This document shows, in pieces, positions 33,922 through 43,671 of a DNA stretch of 64,000 bases; position 1 is the first letter of the stretch; each line of letters begins with the position of its first letter. A program made the position numbers and the translations under genes. A model generated the notes under the pieces. That model was not told the DNA's origin. It was given only the letters and a program-made list of their open reading frames with translations, and did not search any database. The stretch comes from Achromobacter anxifer (GTDB lineage: Bacteria; Pseudomonadota; Gammaproteobacteria; Burkholderiales; Burkholderiaceae_B), in contig NZ_CAHLAR010000004.1 in assembly GCF_903652925.1 (NCBI RefSeq), positions 186,001-250,000 of the forward strand, in the 5' to 3' direction.

Positions 33922-34414
33922 GGGTTTGCTGCGAAGTGGCGGCGGAGATGCCGCGTGAGCGTCGGATCAGCTCGTCGATCAGGGCGACCAGGAACAGCAC
34001 CGTGCCCACGGCCATGCTGAGCTGGGGAATCCAGAGCGGCGTGGCGTCGTTGGACGTGGAGATGTCGTTGAACTGCCAGGAGTCGTAGGTCAGCTTGATG
34101 CTGAAGAATGCGAAGGCGGCGGCAAGCAGGCAGCCGACCGCCAGGGCGAAGATATCCAACTTGCGGCTTGCCGCGGGCTTGAGCGAATTCAACAGCAGCG
34201 TCACGCGGATGTGCTCGCCGTGCTTGAACGTGCTGGCCAGGGCCAGGAAGCCGGCGGCGGCCATGAAGTACCCGGCATAGGCGTCCGTGCCGGGGATGTT
34301 CATGCTGAGCTGGCGCGCGATGATCGCGGCCAGCACCGACACCAGGACGCCGATCGTGCACAGGCCGGCCAGCAGGCCGGCCGCGCCGTATAGACCATCT
34401 AGAAAGCGGCGCAT
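33914..34414 (-). CDS. TRAP transporter small membrane subunit (DctQ), system 2
   Basis: A 166-aa protein with four membrane segments (starting LYGAAGLLAGLCTIGVLVSV). The family region is ISTSNDATPLWIPQLSMAVG. It follows the DctP gene by seven bases and overlaps DctM, so this TRAP operon has the order P-Q-M with no hairpin between P and Q, unlike system 1. Confidence 0.87.
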   Translation of the reverse strand: MRRFLDGLYGAAGLLAGLCTIGVLVSVLAAIIARQLSMNIPGTDAYAGYFMAAAGFLALASTFKHGEHIRVTLLLNSLKPAASRKLDIFALAVGCLLAAAFAFFSIKLTYDSWQFNDISTSNDATPLWIPQLSMAVGTVLFLVALIDELIRRSRGISAATSQQTHE

Positions 34415-34421
34415 GGGGATA

Positions 34422-35396
34422 TCACTGCTTCTTGTAGGCGTCGATCATGGCCTGGCCGTCCGCGCCGGCCTTCTTCAGCCAGTCGTCCAGCATGCGCTTG
34501 CCGATGACGGACAGGCCTTCCTTCAGCTCGACCGTGGGCTTGATCGTTTCCATGCCGTTCTTGGCCAGTTCTTCCTGATACCACTTGTTCTTTTCCTGCG
34601 ACAGCTTCCAGCCGCGTTCCTCGGCTTGCGCGCCGGCCTTCTTCAAGGCGGCTTGCGTGGCCGGATCGAGCGCGTCGAACGCCTTCTTGTTGACGATCAC
34701 GGCGTTCTTCGGCAACCAGGCCTGGGTGTCGTAGAACTTCTTGATGTACTCGTAGGTCTTGGTGTCGTAGCCGGTGGAAGCCGACGACATGTACGAGTCG
34801 ATCACGCCGGTGGCCAGCGCCTGCGCCAGCTCTGCCTGCTGCACGGTGACTGGCTGCGCGCCGACCAGCTCGGCGATCTTCGCGGTCACGGGGCTGTAGG
34901 CGCGCCACTTCAGGCCCTTCATGTCCGCGACCTGCTTGATGTCGCGGTTGGCAAAGATGCCCTGGGGCGGCCACGCCACGGCGTACAGTAGCGTCATGCC
35001 CTGCGAGTTCAGCTTCTTTTCGAGGAAGGGCTTCTGCGCCTGGTAGAGCTTGAACGAAGCGTCATAGCCGGTGGCCAGGAAGGGCAGGCCGTCCAGTTCG
35101 TAGATAGGGTCTTCGTTGGCGAAGTTGGTCAGCAGGATTTCGCCGATCTGGGCCTGGTTGCCCTGCACGGCGCGCTTGATCTCGGGCGCCTTGTACAGCG
35201 AAGCGTTGTTGTGCAGCGTGATCTTCAGCTTGCCTTCGGACAGCGTGTCTACGTCCTTGATGAACGAAGTCAGGTTCTCGACGTGGAAGTTGCTGGCCGG
35301 GTAGGCGCTGGGCAGATCCCATTTGGTCTGGGCCTGTGCGCCCGCGCTGAACGCCAGGACGATAGTGCCGGCGAGCAGGGAGATTTTCTTGTGCAT
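34422..35396 (-). CDS. TRAP transporter periplasmic solute-binding protein (DctP), system 2
   Basis: A 324-aa exported protein with signal peptide MHKKISLLAGTIVLAFSAGAQAQ. Typical DctP blocks are WDLPSAYPASNFHVENLTSF, MKGLKWRAYSPVTAKIAELV (conserved carboxylate-binding Arg) and QALATGVIDSYMSSASTGYD. It is the first gene of the system 2 operon and diverges from nudC across about 280 bases. It is not closely similar to the system 1 binding protein, so the substrates probably differ. Confidence 0.9.
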   Translation of the reverse strand: MHKKISLLAGTIVLAFSAGAQAQTKWDLPSAYPASNFHVENLTSFIKDVDTLSEGKLKITLHNNASLYKAPEIKRAVQGNQAQIGEILLTNFANEDPIYELDGLPFLATGYDASFKLYQAQKPFLEKKLNSQGMTLLYAVAWPPQGIFANRDIKQVADMKGLKWRAYSPVTAKIAELVGAQPVTVQQAELAQALATGVIDSYMSSASTGYDTKTYEYIKKFYDTQAWLPKNAVIVNKKAFDALDPATQAALKKAGAQAEERGWKLSQEKNKWYQEELAKNGMETIKPTVELKEGLSVIGKRMLDDWLKKAGADGQAMIDAYKKQ

Positions 35397-35677
35397 GGGT
35401 GGTCCTTCTTTGCGTATGGTGAAGCCGGGTTGTGCCCGATAGGCATTGCGAAAAGAGAGGGCTGCGGCAATGACGCGCAGCTGAAAAGCCGTGCCATTCT
35501 AAGTTGCACCGGGGCGCGCCAGCGCGCGAAATGGCCTCTTTACGGGTTATTCCTAACAGGCTCCAGCATCCCGGATGATTGAGGGTTCAATCTTTGCGCA
35601 GCTTGCCGCGGTGGCGCATTCGGCCGGCCGTTTTTCTTCTAACATTGCGCTATCGAAAGCAAGGTGCCGAGGCCTGT

Positions 35678-36448
35678 GTGAATTTCGTTTTTCGTCGCGA
35701 TGAGTTGTTGGTTGAAGAAGAGTCCAGCGTATTGCCGGACACTGCCTTGTGCGCACAGATAGGTCTGGCGCCCGCGGCCTTGCAACCGATCTGGACATTG
35801 CCGGGCTCGCCGTACCGCACGGTGCACGTCGAGCCGGGCATGGACGCGCCCAAGGGCTATGCGTTCAAGAAGCTGCGCTCGCTGTTCGGCGTGCTGGACG
35901 ACGAGAGCATGGCGCTGGCCGGCCGCGCCTACCAGATCGCGGAATGGGCGCGCACGCACAAATTCTGTGGCGTCTGCGGCACGCCGCCGGAACGCCTGCA
36001 GACCGAGTTCTGCATGCGTTGTCCGCAATGCGGTTTCTCGGCCTACCCGCGCATTTCTCCCGCCATGATGGTGCTGATCCGCAAGGGCGACAGCATCCTG
36101 CTGGCGCGCCACACCACGACCGCCACTTCGCGCTATACGGCGCTTGCGGGTTTCGTGGAGCCCGGCGAAAGCATCGAGCAGACTATCCACCGCGAGGTCC
36201 ACGAGGAAGTCGGCCTGAAGGTCGGCAACCTGCAGTACTTCGGCAGCCAGTCCTGGCCGTTCCCGCATTCGCTGATGGTCGCGTTCACGGCGGACTATGT
36301 GTCCGGCGAGATCCGCGTCCAGGAAGACGAGATCGCCGACGCGCGCTGGTTCGGGCCGGGCGACGCCATGCCCGAGATCGCGCCGCGCATTTCCGTTGCC
36401 GGTTGGCTGATCCGGGCCAATCTGCCCATGGGTTGGTCGGCGCCTTAA
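35678..36448 (+). CDS. nudC: NADH pyrophosphatase / RNA deNADding enzyme NudC
   Basis: A 256-aa Nudix hydrolase that cleaves NADH and removes 5'-NAD caps from RNA. A zinc ribbon uses Cys97, Cys100, Cys115 and Cys118. The Nudix box at 158-182 is complete (GFVEPGES...REVHEEVGL). The NADH-specific motif reads SQSWPFP (190-196) where the family has SQPWPFP. I chose the GTG at 35678 (GAGG five bases upstream) because it gives almost exactly the E. coli length (257). The longer frame from 35579 has no family character. Confidence 0.9.
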   Translation: MNFVFRRDELLVEEESSVLPDTALCAQIGLAPAALQPIWTLPGSPYRTVHVEPGMDAPKGYAFKKLRSLFGVLDDESMALAGRAYQIAEWARTHKFCGVCGTPPERLQTEFCMRCPQCGFSAYPRISPAMMVLIRKGDSILLARHTTTATSRYTALAGFVEPGESIEQTIHREVHEEVGLKVGNLQYFGSQSWPFPHSLMVAFTADYVSGEIRVQEDEIADARWFGPGDAMPEIAPRISVAGWLIRANLPMGWSAP

Positions 36449-36481
36449 TCGCGGCTTCTTCTGGATTTGCCTAGGGGTATT

Positions 36482-36505
36482 CCCTCGAAAGAGGGCATTT
36501 TCTTT
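36482..36505 (+). terminator. intrinsic terminator of nudC
   Basis: CCCTC, a GAAA tetraloop, GAGGG and then CATTTTCTTTG, 33 bases after the nudC stop. The GNRA loop and T-rich tail support termination. From here to 36584 the sequence is unusually AT-rich and is probably the promoter region of the MarR gene. Confidence 0.65.
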
Positions 36506-36584
36506 GTCTGGTTGTTATTTTTTATTGATGAAATATAGATAAATTATTAGTATTTCGATCAGATAAACTCGGCTTGCGTCTCCC

Positions 36585-37094
36585 ATGACACCTGCTTTGA
36601 TTGCGTCGTCGGCCCATCTGGCCGGCGGCAGCGCGCCCGACCTTTCCGAAGTGGAATTCGGTCTGATGATTGCCAGCCATGCCTTCGACCGCTGGACGGT
36701 GCGTTGCATGGCGGCGGCCGGCCTGCCGGACCTGACGCCCACGGACGTGATGGTGTTCCATCACGTTTATCACCGACAGCGGCCCAAGAAACTGGCGGAC
36801 ATCTGCTTCACGCTGAATGTCGAGGACACGCACATCGTCAGCTACGCGCTGAAGAAGCTGGAACGCCTGGGCGTGGTGCAGGGCGAGCGCAGCAGCAAGG
36901 AAGTCTTCTACAGCGTGACCGAGGATGGCGCGGCCATCCTCAAGCGCTACGCCGAGATCCGTGAGCAATGCCTGACCGCCGGCCTGGACGCGCCGGGCGG
37001 AGGCGGGCTGGAATACAGCCGCCAGCTGGCGCACACGCTGCGCGCCTTGTCCGGCCTGTACGACCAGGCCGCCCGCGCGGCCACCTCCCTCTGA
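36585..37094 (+). CDS. MarR-family winged-helix regulator
   Basis: A 169-aa regulator. Helices and winged helix are visible at about 45-120 (TPTDVMVFHHVYHRQRPKKL, DTHIVSYALKKLERLGVV and the wing GERSSKEVFYSVTEDG). It belongs to a group of MarR-like proteins with a conserved FDRWTVRCM N-terminal helix. It is 60 bases upstream of the large hydantoinase/5-oxoprolinase gene on the same strand and has an AT-rich leader (36510-36575) with several dyad-like patches. It may therefore control itself and the enzyme. Confidence 0.85.
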   Translation: MTPALIASSAHLAGGSAPDLSEVEFGLMIASHAFDRWTVRCMAAAGLPDLTPTDVMVFHHVYHRQRPKKLADICFTLNVEDTHIVSYALKKLERLGVVQGERSSKEVFYSVTEDGAAILKRYAEIREQCLTAGLDAPGGGGLEYSRQLAHTLRALSGLYDQAARAATSL

Positions 37095-37154
37095 TTCCGT
37101 TTACCCGCGCGCGGCCTCAGGCGCCGCGGCGTACCTTTGTTTGCAAGGACACCT

Positions 37155-40100
37155 ATGAAGTGGCAATTCTGGATTGATCGTGGGGGCACCTTTACCGACA
37201 TCGTGGCGCGCCGCCCCGATGGCAGCACCACCACGGCCAAGATGCTGTCTGAGAACCCCGAGCAATATCGCGACGCGGCGGTCGCCGGCATCCGCAAGCT
37301 GCTGGGCATCGCGCCCGGCCAGCCCGTGCCCGCCGACCAGGTCGAATGCGTGAAGATGGGCACCACGGTGGCCACCAACGCGCTGCTGGAACGCAAGGGC
37401 GAACGCACCTTGCTGGTGACGACCCGCGGTTTCCGCGACGGCCTGCGCATCGCCTACCAGAACCGGCCGCGTCTGTTCGACCGCAATGTGGTCCTGCCCG
37501 AGATGCTGTACGAGTCCGTGGTGGAAGCCGACGAGCGCGTCGCGGCCGATGGCGAGGTGATCCGGAAGCTGGACGAAGCCGCGCTGCGCGCGGACATGCA
37601 GGCCGCCTATGACAGCGGCATCCGCGCGGTGGCCATTGTCTTCATGCATGCCTGGCACGCGCCGGAACACGAGCGCATTGCCGCGCGCATCGCGCGCGAT
37701 ATCGGCTTCCCGCAAGTGTCGGCCTCGCACGAGGTCAGCCCGCTCATCAAGTTCGTGTCGCGCGGCGACACCACGGTGGTGGATGCGTACCTGTCGCCCA
37801 TTCTGATGCGCTATGTGGACCAGGTGGCTGGCGAACTGCCGGGCATCCGCCTCATGTTCATGCAATCCAGCGGCGGCCTGACCGATGCGCATCGCTTCCG
37901 CGGCAAGGACGCCATCCTGTCCGGACCGGCCGGCGGCATCGTCGGCATGGTCCGCACCAGCGAGACTGGGGGCTTTCCGAAGGTCATCGGCTTCGACATG
38001 GGCGGCACCTCGACCGACGTGTCGCACTACGCCGGCGAGTTCGAACGCGAGTTCGAGACCCAGGTGGCCGGCGTGCGCATGCGCGCGCCCATGATGAGCA
38101 TCCACACCGTGGCGGCCGGCGGCGGTTCGATCCTGCATTTCGACGGCGCGCGGCTGCGTGTCGGTCCGGATTCGGCCGGCGCCAACCCCGGTCCGGCCTG
38201 CTATCGCCGCGGCGGCCCGCTGGCGGTGACGGACTGCAACGTCCTGCTGGGCAAGATCCAGCCCGATTTCTTCCCCAAGGTGTTCGGCCCCGAGGCCAAC
38301 GAGCCCCTGGACCGCGATGCGGTCGTGGCGCGCTTTGCGGCCATGTCGGACGAAGTTCGCGCCGCCACCGGCCGCGAAATGAGCCCCGAGCAACTGGCCG
38401 AAGGCTTCCTGGAAATCGCCGTGGGCAACATGGCCGAGGCCATCAAGCGCATCTCGGTGCAGCGCGGCCATGACGTGACCGAGTATGCGCTGACCGTGTT
38501 CGGCGGCGCAGGCGGCCAGCATGCCTGCCTGGTCGCGGACGCGCTGGGCATGACCACGGTGTTCGCGCATCCGCTGGGCGGCGTGCTGTCGGCCTATGGC
38601 ATGGGCCTGGCCGACCAGACCGACATGCGCCAGAAGACGGTCGAGAAGATCCTGGACGCCGAGCTGATGCAGGCGCTGAAGGGCGAACTCGACGAACTGG
38701 CCGGACAGGCCGTCGGCGAACTGCGCCGCCAGCATGTGGCCGAAAGCGACATCAGCGTGCAGCGCCGCCTGCACCTGAAGTACCGCGGCACGGATACCTC
38801 GCTGGAAGTGGCCTATACCGACCTGGAGCAGGCGCGCAGCGATTTCGAGGCGGCCTACCGCCAGCGCTATTCCTTCCTGATGCCCGACCGCGAGCTGGTG
38901 GTGGAGACCATTTCGGTCGAAGCCACGGGCGGCGGCGAGCGCGTCAGCGAGGTTTCCGCATCGCGCGTGCGCGAAGGCGCGCTGGCTCCCAGCCGCATCG
39001 TCAGCATGTACAGCGGCGGCGCCTGGCGCGACACGCCCCTGTACGTGCGCGAAGACATGGCGGGCGGCGACGTGGTGGCGGGACCCGCCATCATTTCCGA
39101 GCCCAACCAGACCACGGTCGTCGAGGCCGGCTGGCAGGCGGAACTCACGGCGCAGGACCACTTCGTGATTCGCCGCGTCGAAGCCCGTCCGGAACGCCGC
39201 GCCATCGGCACCCAGGCCGATCCGGTCATGCTGGAGGTGTTCAACAACCTCTTCATGTCGATCGCCGAGCAGATGGGCTACCGCCTGCAGAACACGGCTT
39301 ATTCGGTCAACATCAAGGAACGCCTGGACTTCTCCTGCGCGATCTTTGATGCCCAGGCCCGTCTGATCGCCAACGCGCCGCATATGCCGGTGCATCTGGG
39401 CTCCATGGGCGAATCCGTGCGCACCGTCATGCGCGCCAACGCCGGCAACATGCAGCCTGGCGACGCCTATGTGGTGAACGATCCGTACCACGGCGGCACG
39501 CACTTGCCCGACGTCACGGTCATCACCCCGGTGTTCGGCCGCGACGGCAAGGAGATCCTGTTCTACGTGGGTTCGCGCGGCCACCATGCCGATATCGGCG
39601 GCACCACGCCGGGCTCCATGCCGCCCGACTCCAAGACGGTGGAAGACGAAGGCGTGCTCTTCACCAACTTTCAGCTGGTGAAGAACGGCGAATTCCGCGA
39701 GGCGGCCGCCCGCGGCATTCTGGGCTCCGGCCGCTGGCCGGCGCGCAATCCGGACCAGAACATCGCCGACATGCACGCGCAGATCGCCGCCAACGAAAAG
39801 GGCGTGCAGGAGCTGCTGCGCATGTGTGACCACTTCGGCCTGGACGTGGTGCGTGCCTACATGGGGCACGTGCAGGACAACGCCGAAGAGGCGGTGCGCC
39901 GCGTGATCTCGGTGCTGAAGGACGGCAGCTACGAGTATCCGCTGGACAATGGCGCGGTGATCCGGGTGGCCGTGAAGGTGGACACCGAGGCGCGTAGCGC
40001 CGTGGTGGACTTCACCGGCACATCGCAGCAGCTGGACAACAACTTCAACGCGCCGGGCGCCATCGCCGTGGCGGCGGTGCTGTATGTGTTCCGCACGCTG

Positions 40101-40778
40101 GTCAATGACGACATTCCGCTGAACGACGGCTGCCTCGTGCCGCTGTCCATCATCCTGCCGGAAGGCTCGATGCTGCGTCCGAACCCGCCGGCCTCGGTGG
40201 TGGCGGGCAACGTCGAAACCTCGATGTGCATCGTCAACGCGCTGTATGGCGCGCTGGGCGTCCTGGCCGCGAGCCAGGGCACGATGAACAACTTCACGTT
40301 CGGCAATGCGCGCCACCAGTACTACGAGACCATCTCGGGCGGTACCGGCGCCGGTCCCGTGCGCATCGACGCGGCGGGTCCGCACGACGAGGGCTTTGCC
40401 GGCACCTCGCTGGTGCAGGCGCACATGACCAACTCGCGCCTGACGGACCCCGAAGTGCTGGAGTTCCGTTTCCCGGTGCGGCTGGAATCCTACGAGATCC
40501 GCAAGGGCTCGGGCGGCGCCGGCCGTTATGCGGGCGGCGACGGCGGCGTGCGCCGCATCCGCTTCCTGGAGGAGATGACCGCGGCCATCCTGTCGAACAA
40601 CCGGATGTATGCGCCGTTCGGCCTGGCGGGCGGCCAGCCCGGCGCGATGGGCCGCAACTCGGTCGAGCGCGCCGACGGCTCCATCCAGGAACTGGGCCCG
40701 CAGGATAGCGCCCAGCTGCTGCCGGGCGACATCTTTGTCGTCGAAACCCCGGGAGGCGGCGGGTACGGCGCGGCGTAA
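37155..40778 (+). CDS. fused hydantoinase A/B, ATP-dependent 5-oxoprolinase type
   Basis: A 1207-aa enzyme combining HyuA (about 1-680; [52 protein letters not shown]) and HyuB (about 690-1200; [37 protein letters not shown] at the end). Fused forms hydrolyse 5-oxoproline to glutamate with ATP; separate HyuA/HyuB forms open hydantoin rings. The start at 37155 has AAGGA ten bases before. The length matches bacterial and eukaryotic 5-oxoprolinases (about 1200-1290). It is preceded by the MarR gene and ended by a textbook terminator. The DUF1445/D-glutamate-cyclase gene 11 kb away may be metabolically related. Confidence 0.92.
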   Translation: MKWQFWIDRGGTFTDIVARRPDGSTTTAKMLSENPEQYRDAAVAGIRKLLGIAPGQPVPADQVECVKMGTTVATNALLERKGERTLLVTTRGFRDGLRIAYQNRPRLFDRNVVLPEMLYESVVEADERVAADGEVIRKLDEAALRADMQAAYDSGIRAVAIVFMHAWHAPEHERIAARIARDIGFPQVSASHEVSPLIKFVSRGDTTVVDAYLSPILMRYVDQVAGELPGIRLMFMQSSGGLTDAHRFRGKDAILSGPAGGIVGMVRTSETGGFPKVIGFDMGGTSTDVSHYAGEFEREFETQVAGVRMRAPMMSIHTVAAGGGSILHFDGARLRVGPDSAGANPGPACYRRGGPLAVTDCNVLLGKIQPDFFPKVFGPEANEPLDRDAVVARFAAMSDEVRAATGREMSPEQLAEGFLEIAVGNMAEAIKRISVQRGHDVTEYALTVFGGAGGQHACLVADALGMTTVFAHPLGGVLSAYGMGLADQTDMRQKTVEKILDAELMQALKGELDELAGQAVGELRRQHVAESDISVQRRLHLKYRGTDTSLEVAYTDLEQARSDFEAAYRQRYSFLMPDRELVVETISVEATGGGERVSEVSASRVREGALAPSRIVSMYSGGAWRDTPLYVREDMAGGDVVAGPAIISEPNQTTVVEAGWQAELTAQDHFVIRRVEARPERRAIGTQADPVMLEVFNNLFMSIAEQMGYRLQNTAYSVNIKERLDFSCAIFDAQARLIANAPHMPVHLGSMGESVRTVMRANAGNMQPGDAYVVNDPYHGGTHLPDVTVITPVFGRDGKEILFYVGSRGHHADIGGTTPGSMPPDSKTVEDEGVLFTNFQLVKNGEFREAAARGILGSGRWPARNPDQNIADMHAQIAANEKGVQELLRMCDHFGLDVVRAYMGHVQDNAEEAVRRVISVLKDGSYEYPLDNGAVIRVAVKVDTEARSAVVDFTGTSQQLDNNFNAPGAIAVAAVLYVFRTLVNDDIPLNDGCLVPLSIILPEGSMLRPNPPASVVAGNVETSMCIVNALYGALGVLAASQGTMNNFTFGNARHQYYETISGGTGAGPVRIDAAGPHDEGFAGTSLVQAHMTNSRLTDPEVLEFRFPVRLESYEIRKGSGGAGRYAGGDGGVRRIRFLEEMTAAILSNNRMYAPFGLAGGQPGAMGRNSVERADGSIQELGPQDSAQLLPGDIFVVETPGGGGYGAA

Positions 40779-40800
40779 GTCGTCTGCGCCACAGGACAAC

Positions 40801-40831
40801 GGCCGCGTCAGCAATGACGCGGCCGTTTTTT
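40801..40831 (+). terminator. intrinsic terminator of the 5-oxoprolinase gene
   Basis: GGCCGCGTCA, a GCAA loop, TGACGCGGCC, one G and six T residues, 22 bases after the stop codon. A perfect 10-bp stem with GNRA loop. Confidence 0.93.
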
Positions 40832-40915
40832 ATTCAAGCGCCGTGAGCGTTGCGCGGATCGATCATGCACGCGCCCGGGTTGATCGCGCCTGGTCCGCTC
40901 CGAAGGAGACGCGGG

Positions 40916-41950
40916 TTACGGCGCGTCCGACATCACATCCAGCACGATGTCCGCCTTGTTCTTGCGGTCATAGACTCGCAGCGTCACTTCCTCGTCGCCG
41001 ATTTCGAACACGGCCGTCGCCAGCGTGTTCTCGTCATCCGGATCGTCCGGCGAGGTCCGCAGGATGGGCAGTCCGCCCTCGGTGTCGTGCAGCGCGGCGA
41101 GCATGGCTGCGCTGCCGGTGCCGCCCGACCAGCCGTCCACGATGCCCTCGATGCGGTTCTGCCGCGCCCGCGACGAATCGGTGATGATCTGCGCCACGCC
41201 GCCCATGTCGGCATGCACCATGTGATTGGCATGGCCGTAGCGCGTGCCGATTTCCTGGATGGACGCTTCGCCCGGCGCGACTTCCGCGCTGAGCAGGCGC
41301 GGGTCGCCGGCGGCGCCCAGCGTGTGATGGAAGCCGCCCGAGTGCGGCAGGTCGCGCAGCTTGGCGACGGCCTCGTCCAGAGTGGCGCAGTCCAGCACCG
41401 CGCGTGCCATCAGCATGCGCGGCACGCCGGGGTGGCGTTGCCGGATGCGCAGGTTGTTGATGGTCTGCACCAGGCCGGCGCGATTGGCGCCGAAGGTGTG
41501 GCCGGGCAGGGAGCCCGGGTAATAGAAGCTGACATAGCCGGGCGCGTTGTCCAGCGCCACGTCGACCAGGTGGCAGCGGCCGCGCAAGTAGGGATCGCCG
41601 TCCTCGTTGTGCGCGATCCAGCGGGTGCCATCGGAGGCCTTCATCGCGACGGACGTGCAACCGTCCGTGGTGCTGTGCAGCAGGTCGCCGCGGCAGTTCC
41701 ACAGCAGCACGTCCTCAAGCGGCATGCGCAGGCCTTCGGCCATGCCTTCCAGCTCTTCCCAGATCTCGGGCAGGGCCTGTTGCGCCTGCCGCGCCAGTTC
41801 ATTCAGGAAGGCGTGGCCGCGCCATGGCCGCAGGGCATCCCAGGTGCGGCTTTGCTCCAGATAGGTGGACATCAGCGGGCGGGCCAGCTTGCCCAGCGCC
41901 ACGCCAGTCTGGCGCCGGTTTCCGGCAATGCGTACATACTTGTAGGCCAT
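40916..41950 (-). CDS. C45-family autoproteolytic acyltransferase/hydrolase (6-APA acyltransferase-like)
   Basis: A 344-aa Ntn-hydrolase-type protein of the peptidase C45 / isopenicillin-N acyltransferase-like group. The expected self-cleavage site and nucleophile are in DGCTSVAM (Cys98, after Asp-Gly), followed by [20 protein letters not shown] and the [15 protein letters not shown] stretch typical of the family. Bacterial members hydrolyse or transfer acyl groups on amides, and some act on dipeptides or N-acyl amino acids. There is no signal peptide. It is divergent from glnH (168-base gap) and convergent with the 5-oxoprolinase, so a role in amide nitrogen use is plausible but unproven. 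Confidence 0.82.
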   Translation of the reverse strand: MAYKYVRIAGNRRQTGVALGKLARPLMSTYLEQSRTWDALRPWRGHAFLNELARQAQQALPEIWEELEGMAEGLRMPLEDVLLWNCRGDLLHSTTDGCTSVAMKASDGTRWIAHNEDGDPYLRGRCHLVDVALDNAPGYVSFYYPGSLPGHTFGANRAGLVQTINNLRIRQRHPGVPRMLMARAVLDCATLDEAVAKLRDLPHSGGFHHTLGAAGDPRLLSAEVAPGEASIQEIGTRYGHANHMVHADMGGVAQIITDSSRARQNRIEGIVDGWSGGTGSAAMLAALHDTEGGLPILRTSPDDPDDENTLATAVFEIGDEEVTLRVYDRKNKADIVLDVMSDAP

Positions 41951-42118
41951 GGGAATCCTCCGGGTGTCATGCGGATTGTAAATTTTCCGAGCCCTACCGG
42001 GTGGGGACGGATGCGGTTAAGATCGTCGGTAAGTTGTGCTGGAGACCCCGGCGCGGCCCAGGAATCATGCCCCTACAACAACCCCGGGGTGCCGACTGGT
42101 CCCCAAGAGGAGAGTTTC

Positions 42119-42871
42119 ATGATCAAACGTAAAGTCGCCGCCGCGCTGGTCGGCCTGTCCGTGGCCATGTTCGGCGCCGTCTCCGGCGCCCATGCCCAAG
42201 GCAAGGAATTGGTGGTCGCCACCGATACCGCTTTCGTGCCGTTCGAGTTCAAGCAGGGTAATACCTACGTGGGCTTCGACGTGGATCTCTGGGCCGCCAT
42301 CGCCAAGGAACTCAACCTCAAGTACAAGCTGCAGCCGATGGACTTCGCTGGCATCATCCCGGGCCTGCAGACCAAGAACATCGACGCGGCGCTCGCCGGC
42401 ATCACGATCCGCGATGACCGCAAGAAGGTCATCGACTTCTCCGATCCCTACTATGAAAGCGGCCTGGCCATCCTGGTCGGTGAAAAGAACACCGACATCA
42501 AGGATGCCAAATCGCTGGCAGGCAAGACCGTCGCGGTCAAGACAGGCACCGCCACGGTGGACTTCCTGAAGGCCCAGGTGCCGGACGCCAAGCTCAAGCT
42601 GTTCCCCAACATCGACAACGCCTATCTGGAACTTGCCACTGGGCGCGTGGACGCGGCGGTGCATGACACGCCGAATGTCCAGTACTACGCCAACACCGCA
42701 GGCAAGGGCCGCGTGAAGGTGGTGGGCTCGGTCAAGAGCGGCGACTTCTACGGCATCGCCTTCCCCAAGGGCAGCGACCTGGTGCCGCAGGTGAACAAGG
42801 CGCTGGCCACGCTCAAGGCCAACGGCCAGTATGACGCGATCTACACCAAGTGGTTCGGCAAGAAGCCCTGA
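42119..42871 (+). CDS. glnH: glutamine ABC importer periplasmic binding protein GlnH
   Basis: A 250-aa exported binding protein with signal peptide [27 protein letters not shown]. The mature part is very like E. coli GlnH (248 aa): [54 protein letters not shown] and [12 protein letters not shown]-type regions. AAGAGGAGA at 42105-42112 gives a strong ribosome-binding site. A branched hairpin region separates it from glnP. It binds L-glutamine or a close analogue. Confidence 0.92.
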   Translation: MIKRKVAAALVGLSVAMFGAVSGAHAQGKELVVATDTAFVPFEFKQGNTYVGFDVDLWAAIAKELNLKYKLQPMDFAGIIPGLQTKNIDAALAGITIRDDRKKVIDFSDPYYESGLAILVGEKNTDIKDAKSLAGKTVAVKTGTATVDFLKAQVPDAKLKLFPNIDNAYLELATGRVDAAVHDTPNVQYYANTAGKGRVKVVGSVKSGDFYGIAFPKGSDLVPQVNKALATLKANGQYDAIYTKWFGKKP

Positions 42872-42894
42872 ACGTCCGGGTTGGCATTGCATTC

Positions 42895-42964
42895 CGGGAC
42901 CGCCCGGTAGCGGCCTGCGCCGGCTGAAGCCGGCCGCAACGCCGCTTGCCGGCAGACGGTCCCG
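42895..42964 (+). repeat. branched hairpin region between glnH and glnP
   Basis: Outer arms CGGGACCG (42895-42902) and CGGTCCCG (42957-42964) enclose GCCGGC-TGAA-GCCGGC (42919-42934) and other GC-rich dyads. It lies 24 bases after the glnH stop. It probably stabilises glnH mRNA or limits read-through into glnPQ. Confidence 0.55.
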
Positions 42965-43014
42965 CGCCGCTGCCGCCGTGATGCGTCGCGGCGCCGCGCC
43001 TTAGGGGGAATATC

Positions 43015-43671
43015 GTGGAGTTTGACTGGACTGTAATCAGGGACGCGCTACCCAATCTGCTCGAGGGTACGCTGATGACCATCAAGATCACGTTCTGGGG
43101 CTTGTTCGGCGGCTTTCTGCTGGGCGCGCTGTCCGGCGTGACACGGGCCTACGGCCATCCCATCCTGTCCGCCATCGCGCAGGTCTATGTCGCGGTCATC
43201 CGCGGCACGCCCATCGTGGTGCAGGTGATGTTCATCTATTTCGCCTTGCCGCTGCTGGCGAACATCAGGGTGGACGCGGAATGGGCGGCGATCGCCACGC
43301 TCATCATCAACTCCGGGGCCTACATTTCCGAGATCGTGCGCGGCGCCTTGCTCTCCGTGCACAAGGGCCTGAAGGAAGCGGGTCAGGCCATGGGCCTGCC
43401 GTTTCACAAGATCCTCTTCCACATCATCGGGCCGGTGGCCTTTCGCCGCATGATTCCGCCGCTGGGCAACCAGTGCATCATCAGCCTCAAGGATTCCTCG
43501 CTTTTCATCGTGATCGGCGTGGCGGAATTGACGCGGCAAGGCCAGGAAATCATGGCCAGCAACTTCCGCGCGGTCGAGATCTGGTCCGCGGTCGCGATCG
43601 TCTACCTGATCTTGACCGGCCTCATGGCGCTGGCCCTGCATCTGGTTGAAAGAAGGATGCGCATACTATGA
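43015..43671 (+). CDS. glnP: glutamine ABC importer permease GlnP
   Basis: A 218-aa inner-membrane permease with about five segments. The start MEFDWTVIRDALPNLLEGT matches the E. coli GlnP N-terminus closely. The His/Glu/Gln/Arg-type permease signature VRGTPIVVQVMFIYFALP-like (here VIRGTPIVVQ) and the EAA loop KEAGQAMGLPFHKILFHI are present. GTG start at 43015 with AGGGGGAA upstream. Its stop overlaps the glnQ start (ATGA). Confidence 0.92.
   Translation: MEFDWTVIRDALPNLLEGTLMTIKITFWGLFGGFLLGALSGVTRAYGHPILSAIAQVYVAVIRGTPIVVQVMFIYFALPLLANIRVDAEWAAIATLIINSGAYISEIVRGALLSVHKGLKEAGQAMGLPFHKILFHIIGPVAFRRMIPPLGNQCIISLKDSSLFIVIGVAELTRQGQEIMASNFRAVEIWSAVAIVYLILTGLMALALHLVERRMRIL

Noticed and set aside
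37101-40814. A 1237-codon open frame antisense to the 5-oxoprolinase gene
   Set aside because: The plus strand encodes a full-length protein with all HyuA/HyuB motifs. The antisense product is rich in His, Ala, Gly, Arg and Gln with no recognisable domain, the usual shadow of a high-GC gene.
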